Assembly: GCA_041484115.1 (NCBI GenBank)
Contig: JBGPHA010000015.1
Location: 1 to 11,168 of the forward strand
DNA length: 11,168 nucleotides
From: ASMP01 sp041484115
GTDB lineage: Archaea > Nanobdellota > Nanobdellia > Pacearchaeales > GW2011-AR1
Direction: 5' to 3'
Part shown: positions 1 to 5,754 of the stretch, piece by piece
How positions within the stretch are numbered: position 1 is the first letter of the stretch
How the letters are laid out: each line of letters opens with the position of its first letter
The notes under the pieces: model-generated
Databases searched by the model: none
Told to the model about the DNA's origin: nothing
What the model saw: the letters and a program-made list of their open reading frames with translations, nothing else
Translations under genes and position numbers: made by a program

Positions 1-2
1 AA

Positions 3-230
3 GAAAGAGAAAATCCAGAGATTCTTGAAAAACAAACTTCTAGGATATCAAGGATTGCAAATGGAGCAGGAGTTCATGGAAGTGATGTTCGTGCACTTTT
101 AAAACAATATAAAATGCTTAATGAAATGTTAAAGTCGGGGAAAGATATGGATATGTCCCAAGGAATGAATCAGAAACAACTACAAAAGCTTGCAAAAAAA
201 TTCGGAAAAATAAAGAAGATAAGGTTTTAA
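3..230 (+). CDS. srp54: Signal recognition particle protein SRP54, C-terminal end (partial, 5' truncated by the window)
   Basis: Only the last 75 codons are present, and they enter from the left edge in frame 3. They cover the end of the methionine-rich M domain. The stretch NPEILEKQTSRISRIANGAG matches the conserved SRP54 region that contacts SRP RNA helix 8 (family pattern R-x-x-R-I-A-x-G-S/A-G). It is followed by the typical LLKQYKMLNEMLK helix, a Met-rich linker and a Lys-rich tail ending KKIRF. SRP54 is the GTPase that binds signal sequences on ribosomes and delivers them to the membrane; its GTPase domain lies outside this window. Seen: the M-domain signature. Known: the family role. 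The next gene starts 27 nt downstream on the same strand, so co-transcription is plausible. Confidence 0.93.
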   Translation, partial: ERENPEILEKQTSRISRIANGAGVHGSDVRALLKQYKMLNEMLKSGKDMDMSQGMNQKQLQKLAKKFGKIKKIRF

Positions 231-257
231 AAATAAAAAACACTATAACTTTTTAAG

Positions 258-650
258 ATGAAATATAAAATTTTCTTATTGGTTTTTATCATTAGCCTTA
301 TTAGCTCAATAATTTTATTTTCAGATTCTCTCACAGGCATATGCGCCCCTGGAAAAGGCTGTGACATTGTAAATAGTTCTATATATGGTTCAACATTAGG
401 AGTAAAAAATTCTCTTTATGGAATTTTTATTTTCTCATTTATGATACTGCTAACTGTATTTCATGTAACTAAACCTAATAAACACACGAGAAATATGATT
501 CATGCAGCTGTTATCTTAGGCTCTATGATAGCACTTTATTTCTTATATCTTCAATTTTTCGTAATTAAAGCTTTCTGTATTTTCTGTTTTATAATTGATT
601 TTGGTCTGTTAACCTCCCTTATCTTTTTATTTTATCTTTGGGATCATTAA
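258..650 (+). CDS. VKOR-family membrane thiol oxidoreductase (vitamin K epoxide reductase homologue)
   Basis: This 130-aa protein is almost entirely membrane-embedded, with hydrophobic helices at about 4-22, 53-70, 80-103 and 107-128. It carries the two cysteine pairs of the VKOR family: a loop pair C29/C35 (GICAPGKGCD) after helix 1, and the active-site CxxC at C107-C110 (FCIFC) at the start of the last helix. The family also has small residues and a Ser/Tyr segment between the pairs, as seen here at 40-54. Prokaryotic VKORs re-oxidise a DsbA-like partner using quinone and so drive disulfide formation outside the membrane. No fused thioredoxin domain is present, so a separate partner is inferred. 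The ATG at 258 gives an N-terminal anchor helix; no Shine-Dalgarno sequence is obvious. Bud32 starts 8 nt after the stop, suggesting one transcript with SRP54, VKOR and Bud32. Confidence 0.88.
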   Translation: MKYKIFLLVFIISLISSIILFSDSLTGICAPGKGCDIVNSSIYGSTLGVKNSLYGIFIFSFMILLTVFHVTKPNKHTRNMIHAAVILGSMIALYFLYLQFFVIKAFCIFCFIIDFGLLTSLIFLFYLWDH

Positions 651-658
651 AAAGGAAA

Positions 659-1273
659 ATGCCAGAAAAAATTCTTCAACATGGGGCAGAAGCACTCATT
701 TTATTGGACGGGGACAAGATCATAAAAAGACGGGTAAAAAAATCCTATAGAGTTCTCGATATAGATGAGGAAATAAGAAAATTGAGAACAAGATCAGAAT
801 CAAAGCTCCTTCTAAAAGCATCAAAGATTATTGACGTACCTGAAATAAAAAATATTGATGAAAAAAGCAAGGAGATATCTATGGAGTTTCTGAAGGGGAA
901 AAAACTTTCAGAATATCTAGATTCTTTTTCCTTAAAGGAACAGAAAAAAATTTGTAGAATAATAGGAAAGAATATAGCGAGGCTGCATGATGCGGGAATT
1001 ATTCATGGGGATCTGACAACCAGCAATATGATTCTTAAAGATGGGAAAGTTTTCTTCATAGATTTTGGACTTGGCTTTTCAAGCCATAAAATTGAGGACA
1101 AAGCTGTAGACTTGCATCTTTTAAGACAGGCGCTGGAAGCAAAACATTTTAGGAACTGGCAGATTTTATTTGCAGAAGTTAAGAAAGGATATTCTTCTTC
1201 AAAGAATTCAGGTATTGTTTTAGAACAATTAGAAAAGGTTGAAAAAAGAGGAAGGTACAAAAGCAATTATTAG
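659..1273 (+). CDS. bud32: KEOPS complex Ser/Thr kinase-ATPase Bud32 (stand-alone)
   Basis: This is a 204-aa small kinase-fold protein. Counting from the ATG at 659, it has the family start HGAEA (8-12), a basic KRRVKKSYR segment (23-31), LRTRSESKLL (42-51) with the helix-C glutamate, and the catalytic loop HGDLTTSNM (116-124; D118 and N123). The metal-binding motif is IDFGLGF (134-140; D135), followed by the Bud32-typical DKAVDLHLLRQAL (147-159), with an RGRYK tail near the end. Bud32 is the ATPase that supports Kae1 in making N6-threonylcarbamoyl-A37 on ANN-decoding tRNAs. In many archaea it is fused to Kae1; here it stands alone, and Kae1 is not in the window. A TTG at 638 would extend the frame by 7 codons into the VKOR gene. 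The ATG at 659 fits the family start better and has AAAAGG just upstream. Confidence 0.95.
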   Translation: MPEKILQHGAEALILLDGDKIIKRRVKKSYRVLDIDEEIRKLRTRSESKLLLKASKIIDVPEIKNIDEKSKEISMEFLKGKKLSEYLDSFSLKEQKKICRIIGKNIARLHDAGIIHGDLTTSNMILKDGKVFFIDFGLGFSSHKIEDKAVDLHLLRQALEAKHFRNWQILFAEVKKGYSSSKNSGIVLEQLEKVEKRGRYKSNY

Positions 1274-1278
1274 AAACT

Positions 1279-1286
1279 CTTATAAA
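1279..1286 (+). promoter_or_regulatory. TATA box (box A) of tRNA-Gln
   Basis: The sequence CTTATAAA is centred about 28 nt before the first base of the tRNA, the spacing expected for an archaeal box A with a short tRNA leader. It lies just past the stop codon of bud32, so the tRNA has its own promoter. Confidence 0.6.
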
Positions 1287-1290
1287 TTGC

Positions 1291-1309
1291 CTTTTTATTT
1301 CTTATTTTA
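1291..1309 (+). terminator. T-rich tract after bud32
   Basis: A run of 19 bases, almost all T with a few A and C, follows bud32 and ends just before tRNA-Gln. Archaeal RNA polymerase commonly terminates at such U-rich stretches without a hairpin. It also overlaps the tRNA initiation region, so its composition may simply be promoter sequence. Confidence 0.35.
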
Positions 1310-1310
1310 G

Positions 1311-1383
1311 AGCCCTGTAGTATAGCGGTCAAGTATGAAGGCCTTTGGCGCCTTAGACCCAGGTTCGAATCCTGGCAGGGCTA
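1311..1383 (+). tRNA. tRNA-Gln(TTG)
   Basis: The 73-nt sequence folds into a complete cloverleaf. The acceptor AGCCCTG pairs perfectly with CAGGGCT. The D stem GTAT/GTAT has two G-U pairs. The anticodon stem AAGGC/GCCTT encloses loop CTTTGGC, giving anticodon TTG at 1345-1347. The 4-nt variable region is AGAC, and the T stem CCAGG/CCTGG encloses loop TTCGAAT. The discriminator is A1383; CCA is not encoded and there is no intron. The first pair is A1-U72, which is typical of archaeal tRNA-Gln, a substrate of the Glu-tRNA(Gln) amidotransferase route. A protein gene starts only 4 nt after the tRNA. Confidence 0.97.
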
Positions 1384-1387
1384 TTTT

Positions 1388-1945
1388 ATGGTATTACAAG
1401 GGGAACAAAGATATGTTTTTGAAATTGCAAGGGAACTTGGCGTTGAACTTAGTTTGATTTATCATAAAAGACCAACAATCTCCTGCGAAGAAAAACTTGA
1501 GTTGCTTAAAGAAGAAAATTCAGAAGAATTTTCAACATGGACAAGTGACAGAATTGTGAAATCTTTATATTTTCATAGTAATAGCGATCCTTATGTAGGA
1601 GTTATAACTCCGGAATTCGGAAGGAATGTAAAAGCAAAAGATGTACTCTCTAAAACTCTTAAAATATCGCGTGGGAAGGCTGAAAAATATTGGGTTGATC
1701 CAAATCATGTACCAAATGGAATGAGTTGGGGAACATGTACCCCTTTTCCTTTGGCTTCCAGTATTGGAACAGAAATTAGTGATTTAATATTTTTAGATTA
1801 CCCTCCTATAAAAAACAAATTAGTGAACATTTCAGTTGGTGGAACAGATAAAAGAAGTTTTATAACTTCAATGCATTTGCCTTATGGATCAATATATGAT
1901 ATCTTAAAAAAACAATTTCAAGATAGAGTTCATATTCTCACTTAA
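1388..1945 (+). CDS. YbaK/ProX-like aminoacyl-tRNA deacylase family protein
   Basis: This 185-aa single-domain protein resembles the YbaK/EbsC/ProXp trans-editing family, which hydrolyses mischarged aminoacyl-tRNAs. Supporting signs come in family order. An N-terminal helix and strand ARELGVELSLIYHKRP (14-29) comes first. RIVKSLYF (55-62) then carries the lysine equivalent to the conserved catalytic Lys of the (A)K-(T/S)-L motif (K58). A helix KDVLSKTLKISRGKAEKY (84-101) follows, then the Gly-x-x-x-Pro loop GTCTP (115-119), the strand LIFLDYP (133-139) and the ISVGG turn (148-152). The match is at motif level and the substrate cannot be read from it. The ATG at 1388 is the only usable start: no alternative exists upstream through the tRNA, and the next in-frame Met is residue 112. 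Its 3' end overlaps minD by 8 bp, tail to tail. Confidence 0.62.
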   Translation: MVLQGEQRYVFEIARELGVELSLIYHKRPTISCEEKLELLKEENSEEFSTWTSDRIVKSLYFHSNSDPYVGVITPEFGRNVKAKDVLSKTLKISRGKAEKYWVDPNHVPNGMSWGTCTPFPLASSIGTEISDLIFLDYPPIKNKLVNISVGGTDKRSFITSMHLPYGSIYDILKKQFQDRVHILT

Positions 1946-2738
1946 ATACGCTTTTGTAAAATATCTCTCTATTTATGTCTGATCTTGTAGGAAAGAGATT
2001 ACTAAAAAAGTTCTGGAATGGATTTTTCCTATATTTTTCTCCTGTAAGAGATGCGGCAAGTTTCATGAGCTCTTCACTTCCTTTTGAGTCAGGTTTGTAA
2101 GTTGTAGAAGGCTCCATATTAGAAAGTGCTCTTAAAACATTCAAATCATGAGGTATGATAGCAAGAACAGGAATTTCCAGAGTTTTCTCAATTTCGTCTA
2201 AAGAGAGCTCAAAATCTTTTTTGTACATTTTGTTCAGTATTAATCCTGAGATTGGGACTCCCCTCTGCTTTGCAAGTTTTGCTGCCTTTAAGCTTGTGCT
2301 CATCGTAGGATAATCTGGTGTTGTTACAACGAGAACCTCATCAGATGCGAGAATTACCGCAAGAGTTTCATCATCAAGATTTGGGGAAGAATCAAGGACA
2401 ATTACATCATAGTTTTTCTTTATGCTTTTAAGGTGATCTTTAAGTTTAAGAGGATTTACTTCTAAATTTCCAAAAATAGATGCAGGAAGAACATCAAAAT
2501 TATTATAAGGGTATATCGCATCCTTCACGCTGGCTGTTCTATTGAGAACATCATGGAGAGTCTTCTCAGGATCAACGATATTTAGATGAAGTCCTAAATT
2601 CGGGGAAGAAAGACTGCCATCAACAAGAAGAACTTTTTTACCAAGCCTAGAAAATGCTCCTCCAAGTGCCGCTACCACGCTAGTCTTACCAACACCTCCT
2701 TTAAGGCTTACAATGCCTATGGTTTTACCCATAAACAT
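1938..2738 (-). CDS. minD: MinD/ParA-family P-loop ATPase
   Basis: This 266-aa protein is a deviant-Walker-A ATPase. The signature SLKGGVGKTS lies at 11-20 (signature Lys K13, P-loop Lys K18). The A' strand VLLVDGSLSSPNLGL is at 36-50, and a Walker-B/switch segment DSSPNLDDETL replaces the more usual DxPxG form. The C-terminal region FQNFFSNLF is an amphipathic aromatic stretch that could act like a MinD membrane-targeting helix. MinD-type proteins position other complexes at membranes or poles; archaeal members are diverse, and no MinE or MinC is nearby, so the cargo is unknown. Met3 (codon at 2730-2732) is a better start than Met1. It gives the normal MGKTIGIVS beginning and sits about 25 nt from the centre of the TATA box at 2751-2762. 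The gene is divergent from uS15. Confidence 0.88.
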   Translation of the reverse strand: MFMGKTIGIVSLKGGVGKTSVVAALGGAFSRLGKKVLLVDGSLSSPNLGLHLNIVDPEKTLHDVLNRTASVKDAIYPYNNFDVLPASIFGNLEVNPLKLKDHLKSIKKNYDVIVLDSSPNLDDETLAVILASDEVLVVTTPDYPTMSTSLKAAKLAKQRGVPISGLILNKMYKKDFELSLDEIEKTLEIPVLAIIPHDLNVLRALSNMEPSTTYKPDSKGSEELMKLAASLTGEKYRKNPFQNFFSNLFPTRSDINREIFYKSVFK

Positions 2739-2750
2739 GGAAAGTTTTTC

Positions 2751-2762
2751 ATATTTAAATAT
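2751..2762 (-). promoter_or_regulatory. TATA box of minD
   Basis: ATATTTAAATAT is a perfect palindromic TATA-like element, preceded in the gene's direction by the A-rich AATAAAAG that could serve as BRE. Its centre is about 25 nt from the ATG of Met3, which predicts a leaderless mRNA starting at Met3 rather than Met1. Confidence 0.6.
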
Positions 2763-2795
2763 CTTTTATTCTTTTTACTCTTTAATGTACGAAAA

Positions 2796-2805
2796 AATTT
2801 AAAAA
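2796..2805 (+). promoter_or_regulatory. TATA-like element of rps15
   Basis: AATTTAAAAA lies after an A-rich GAAAAA stretch, with its centre about 26 nt before the uS15 start codon. This is the spacing expected of a leaderless archaeal transcript. Confidence 0.5.
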
Positions 2806-2826
2806 CGAACTTCTTCATCTAATGGA

Positions 2827-3168
2827 ATGGCTTCTGAAAAAACAGAAAAAAAACCAGGGAAAGAAAAAATATCCTTGGAAGAATTTAAATCAAGAGTAAT
2901 AGAGATGGCTGAGAAGGGAATGGCTTCTGAAAAAATAGGAGAGGTTTTGAGACATCAGGGAATTCACCCACAGGAATACGAAAAAATATCAAGGATTTTA
3001 AAAGAAAAAGGAATTTATCATATTTCTGAAATAAAGAACATACAGGAAAAACTGGCCCGGGTGACCGCACATAAAGAAAAACATATCCAGGATAAAAGGG
3101 CCATGAGAGAACGTGAAAGAGTTTTTTCTCTTTTAAGGAAACAGAAAAAATATCATAAAGTAATCTAA
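2827..3168 (+). CDS. rps15: Small ribosomal subunit protein uS15 (short archaeal form)
   Basis: This 113-aa protein has an archaeal/eukaryotic S15 architecture. A short helical N-domain (15-66: SLEEF...MASEKIGEVLRHQGI...ISRILKEKGI) matches the archaeal extension with its I-G-x-x-L-R-x-Q-x-G-I pattern. The S15 core helices (67-110) contain AHKEKHIQDKRAMRERERVF and LLRKQKKYHKV, equivalent to the His/Asp and Arg-rich 16S rRNA contact region. Archaeal homologues are usually about 150 aa. Here the conserved basic N-terminal start (MARMHARRRGKSGS-type) is replaced by an acidic-basic MASEKTEKKPGKEK, and the C-terminal tail is missing. An ATG at 2822 is out of frame. The following DHH phosphoesterase gene, 19 nt downstream, is a recurrent archaeal neighbour of rps15. 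Confidence 0.88.
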   Translation: MASEKTEKKPGKEKISLEEFKSRVIEMAEKGMASEKIGEVLRHQGIHPQEYEKISRILKEKGIYHISEIKNIQEKLARVTAHKEKHIQDKRAMRERERVFSLLRKQKKYHKVI

Positions 3169-3169
3169 A

Positions 3170-3176
3170 TTTTTTT
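3170..3176 (+). terminator. T7 tract between rps15 and the DHH gene
   Basis: Seven consecutive T residues lie just after the uS15 stop codon in a 19-nt gap. It could cause partial termination between the two genes, but a spacer of this size in an operon could also be neutral. Confidence 0.3.
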
Positions 3177-3187
3177 AAATTATAAAA

Positions 3188-4537
3188 ATGCAAAAAAGAG
3201 GGTCTCGTTTAGAGGAAAGTATAAAAGACGCTGTCGGGAAACTGTTAGAAGTTTCTAAAGGGAAAGAAATTCTTGTTGTCAGCCATTTTGATACTGACGG
3301 AATTTCCTCTGCTGCCATAATGGTTCAGGCATTAAAAAGACTGGACAGAAAATTTTCTGTAAAGATACTAAAGGGATTAGATCAAGATTTTATATACAAG
3401 CTTGAAAAAAATAAGCTAGTAGTTTTTCTAGATCTTGCCTCCGGGATGCTTAATCACATAAAAGAAGCCGGCCTTAAAGAGGTCTTTATCATAGACCATC
3501 ACGAACTTGTCCAGGAAATACCAAAAAATGTAACTATAGTGAATCCTATGATACATGATAAGGAAAAGATGAGCAGTTCTGGTCTCACTTACTTGTTTTG
3601 CAAGGAGATTGACCCTGAAAACAAAAAACTTGCGAAACTTGCTGTTCTTGGAATGATAGGAGATTCAATGGAAGATCAGATAGATAAGCTAAATAATGGG
3701 ATTCTAGAAGATGGTGAGATAAAAAGAAAGCGCGGATTGCTGATTTACCCATCGACTAGACCGATAAATAAAGTTCTCGAGTATAACTCTCAGTCATATA
3801 TTCCTGGAATTACGGGAGATTCTTTAGGAGTTATAGAACTTTTACGTGGTGCCGGCATAGATCCGGTAAATGGAAAATACAAAAGTCTAATAGAACTGAG
3901 TGATGAAGAGATGAAAAGGCTTGTAACTGCAATAATGTTAAGAAATCCTAATACAAAAAATAGAGAAATGGTTGGAGATATTTTTCTTCTGAAATTTTTC
4001 AATAAACTAGAAGATGCAAGGGAGCTAAGTGCAATGATCAACGCATGCTCCAGACTTGATGAGCCTGAAACAGCTCTCCAGTTTTGCATGGAGATTCCTG
4101 AAGCAAGAAAAAAGGCGGAAGCGATTCACGTAAAATACAAACAACATCTAATCTCTGGCTTGAATTTTGTGGAGAAATCTGTAGAAGATTCGGACAAGAT
4201 ACAGGGAAAAGGTTTTCTTATAATAAATGCAAGAGATAGAATAAAAGACACTATAGTAGGAACAATAGCGAGCATTCTCTCAAACTCATCTATGTATGAT
4301 GAAGGAACGATAATAACAACTATGGCATACTACGAAGAAAAAATAAAAGTGTCTTCTAGAAATGTTGGAAGAAAAGGAAGAAATGTCAGGGAAATTCTTG
4401 ATTCTATTATAAAAGAGATAGGTGGAGAGGTCGGTGGCCATGAGTTTGCCGCAGGTTGTGTTATCAGCAGGGACAAAGAAATGGATTTCATAGAAGCTCT
4501 AAAAAAAAGCTGTGAGATAGAGTTAGTAAAGATTTAA
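3188..4537 (+). CDS. DHH/DHHA1 phosphoesterase, RecJ-like single-strand nuclease (archaeal GAN/RecJ type)
   Basis: This 449-aa protein has the full set of DHH-superfamily motifs. Motif I is SHFDTDGISS (32-41; H33, D35, D37 as metal ligands), motif II is FLDLASG (80-86; D82), and the name motif IIDHHE is at 101-106 (D103, H104, H105). GMIGDSM follows as motif IV, and a C-terminal DHHA1 domain carries GGEVGGHEFAAGC (412-424), the GG-x-x-x-x-H-x-x-A-A-G substrate-binding signature. Archaeal members include RecJ/GAN, which associates with the GINS-MCM helicase, and other exonucleases or oligonucleotide hydrolases. Location after uS15 supports the RecJ-like archaeal group. Whether it acts on DNA or RNA, and in which direction, cannot be told from sequence alone. 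A pyrimidine-rich 25-nt gap separates it from aIF2-alpha. Confidence 0.88.
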   Translation: MQKRGSRLEESIKDAVGKLLEVSKGKEILVVSHFDTDGISSAAIMVQALKRLDRKFSVKILKGLDQDFIYKLEKNKLVVFLDLASGMLNHIKEAGLKEVFIIDHHELVQEIPKNVTIVNPMIHDKEKMSSSGLTYLFCKEIDPENKKLAKLAVLGMIGDSMEDQIDKLNNGILEDGEIKRKRGLLIYPSTRPINKVLEYNSQSYIPGITGDSLGVIELLRGAGIDPVNGKYKSLIELSDEEMKRLVTAIMLRNPNTKNREMVGDIFLLKFFNKLEDARELSAMINACSRLDEPETALQFCMEIPEARKKAEAIHVKYKQHLISGLNFVEKSVEDSDKIQGKGFLIINARDRIKDTIVGTIASILSNSSMYDEGTIITTMAYYEEKIKVSSRNVGRKGRNVREILDSIIKEIGGEVGGHEFAAGCVISRDKEMDFIEALKKSCEIELVKI

Positions 4538-4542
4538 AACCC

Positions 4543-4562
4543 TTTTTCTTCTTCCTATTTTT
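4543..4562 (+). terminator. Pyrimidine tract between the DHH gene and aIF2-alpha
   Basis: A 20-nt stretch made of T and C with one A fills almost the whole gap and abuts the aIF2-alpha start codon. It is a candidate U-rich terminator or an initiator region. No TATA box at the expected distance was found inside the upstream coding sequence, so read-through into aIF2-alpha is also possible. Confidence 0.35.
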
Positions 4563-5267
4563 ATGAATTTAGAGACAGGAGATGTAGTACTTTGCACTGT
4601 GGATCGTATAGTCGGAACAACAGTATTTGTCAATATAGAAGGAAATGGGGAGGGTTCTATAGTTTTCAGCGAGATTGCTCCAGGAAGGATAAGGAACATA
4701 AGGGATTACATTGTTCCTAAAAAAAAGATAGTTTGCAAAATTCTAAGAGTATCTGGAGATAGGATAGACCTATCTTTAAGAAGGGTCACACAAAAAGAGC
4801 AGAAAGAGATAAAGGAAAGATACAAGCAGGAAAGGAGTTTCATAAGTATCCTTAAAACTATTTTAAAAGAAAAGGCAGAAGATATTTTTGAGAAGATTTC
4901 CAGAAAAGAAAGCATTTATAGTTTTTCCCAGAAAATAAAAGATAATCCAGTAGAGCTTGAAGAATTAATAGGAAAACAAGATTCTAAGAAAGTTCTTGAA
5001 ATTCTTGGAACCCAGAAACAAAAAAAAGCTGTTATAAAAAAAGAGGTAATTCTGAAAAGCATGGATCCTGATGGATTGGGAAAAATCAAAGACGTATTAG
5101 GAAAAATAGAAGGTGCAGAAGTTAGATACCTTTCTGCTGGAAGATATTCTTTGAGAAGAGAGGATGAGGATGCAAAAGAAGGGGATCAAAAATTACGGGA
5201 AATTCTGGAAATAATTGAAAAAAAGGCTAAAACAGGTAATTTAGATTTTATTATTGTAAAGAAGTAA
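4563..5267 (+). CDS. eif2a: Translation initiation factor 2 alpha subunit (aIF2-alpha)
   Basis: This 234-aa protein has the three-part aIF2-alpha layout. An N-terminal S1/OB domain (about 1-76) begins GDVVLCTVDRIVGTTVFVNI. It contains the family loop SEIAPGRIRNIRDYIVPKK (36-54), next to the position phosphorylated in eukaryotic eIF2-alpha, and ends at DRIDLSLRRV. A helical domain spans about 78-150, and a C-terminal alpha-beta domain (about 155-234) binds the gamma subunit. The alpha subunit helps the aIF2 heterotrimer bring Met-tRNAi to the ribosome. The length is below the roughly 260-275 aa usual in archaea; the shortage is mostly in the helical domain. In many archaea nop10 follows directly. 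Here a Nudix gene comes between them. No Shine-Dalgarno is visible and the start is the first Met of the S1 domain. Confidence 0.92.
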   Translation: MNLETGDVVLCTVDRIVGTTVFVNIEGNGEGSIVFSEIAPGRIRNIRDYIVPKKKIVCKILRVSGDRIDLSLRRVTQKEQKEIKERYKQERSFISILKTILKEKAEDIFEKISRKESIYSFSQKIKDNPVELEELIGKQDSKKVLEILGTQKQKKAVIKKEVILKSMDPDGLGKIKDVLGKIEGAEVRYLSAGRYSLRREDEDAKEGDQKLREILEIIEKKAKTGNLDFIIVKK

Positions 5268-5286
5268 ATATTTTTGCTATAAAAAA

Positions 5287-5314
5287 TTTTGTGATGAAAC
5301 AATGAATCACAAAA
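5287..5314. repeat. Perfect 9-bp inverted repeat upstream of the Nudix gene
   Basis: TTTTGTGAT (5287-5295) and ATCACAAAA (5306-5314) are perfect reverse complements separated by 10 nt. The right arm abuts the TATA element of the Nudix gene, where BRE or an operator would sit. The dyad could be a repressor site. A terminator hairpin for aIF2-alpha is less likely because no T-run follows directly. Confidence 0.6.
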
Positions 5315-5323
5315 CTTAAAAAG
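5306..5323 (+). promoter_or_regulatory. Nudix gene promoter: ATCAC box plus TATA element
   Basis: ATCACAAAACTTAAAAAG contains a TATA-like CTTAAAAAG (5315-5323) centred 25 nt before the Nudix ATG, predicting a leaderless mRNA. The 18-nt block recurs with one mismatch on the other strand at the RPA promoter (10178-10195). Confidence 0.6.
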
Positions 5324-5343
5324 ATAGTTTTTTATGGAAGATT

Positions 5344-5754
5344 ATGGAAAAGTTGAGTGATTTTAATGTTATATTACTAGGAATTGTCTTTGACCCTAGA
5401 AGAAAGAAAATCCTGATAGGAAGAAGAGAAAATGACTCCTATATACCTAAATTGAGTTGGGTCTTTCCTGGTGGCAGATTGAATTATAATGAAGATATAG
5501 AAAAAGCTCTAAAAGAAAGAATAAAAGAAAAAACAGGTCTAAAAGTAGAAAATCTTGGTTCAGTATTCTCAAAAATTTATCCTGAAAGAAAAAACTTCAT
5601 TTCAGTATATTTTCTGTGTGAAGTTATTGGAGGAAAAGAAAAGGCTGGAGGGTTATTCTCCGAGTTAAAATGGGTGAAGCCAGAAGAGCTTGAGGCTCAT
5701 TTCACGACTTCTTTCCATCCGCATCTGAAAGAATATATTCTGAATCTGAAATGA
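5344..5754 (+). CDS. Nudix-fold protein with a degenerate Nudix box
   Basis: This 136-aa protein has the Nudix fold: strands NVILLGIVFD (8-17) and ILIGRR (23-28), the WVFPGGRLNYNED loop (39-51), and the Nudix helix and following turn (52-66). The box itself deviates from G-x5-E-x7-R-E-U-x-E-E-x-G-U. G44 and E50 are present, but the RE pair is reversed to E58-R59, and the final EE is E62-K63. Two of the three Nudix-helix glutamates that bind Mg2+ in MutT are therefore lost. The C-terminal part (KWVKPEEL) is normal. Nudix enzymes cleave nucleoside diphosphates linked to X; this one may be inactive or may work differently. It has its own promoter, and its stop overlaps the nop10 start (ATGA). 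An out-of-frame ATG at 5334 encodes only eight residues. Confidence 0.85.
   Translation: MEKLSDFNVILLGIVFDPRRKKILIGRRENDSYIPKLSWVFPGGRLNYNEDIEKALKERIKEKTGLKVENLGSVFSKIYPERKNFISVYFLCEVIGGKEKAGGLFSELKWVKPEELEAHFTTSFHPHLKEYILNLK

Noticed and set aside
638..658. TTG start that extends Bud32 by seven codons
   Set aside because: It lies inside the VKOR gene, adds residues foreign to the family, and the ATG at 659 has a better upstream sequence and the usual beginning.
1003..1266. An 87-aa - strand frame inside bud32
   Set aside because: It is antisense to a well-supported kinase gene whose motifs are all intact, and shows no family resemblance of its own.
2885..3193. A 102-aa - strand frame across rps15
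   Set aside because: It is antisense to uS15, rich in Phe and Leu from A-rich opposite-strand codons, and has no start context or motif.
5291..5297. A C-box-like GTGATGA that might start a C/D box sRNA near nop10
   Set aside because: No D box (CTGA) or C'/D' pair follows at the right distance; the bases are better explained by the promoter dyad.
5334..5360. Eight-codon upstream reading frame overlapping the Nudix start
   Set aside because: If the mRNA is leaderless, as the TATA position predicts, this ATG would not be transcribed; the peptide has no support.
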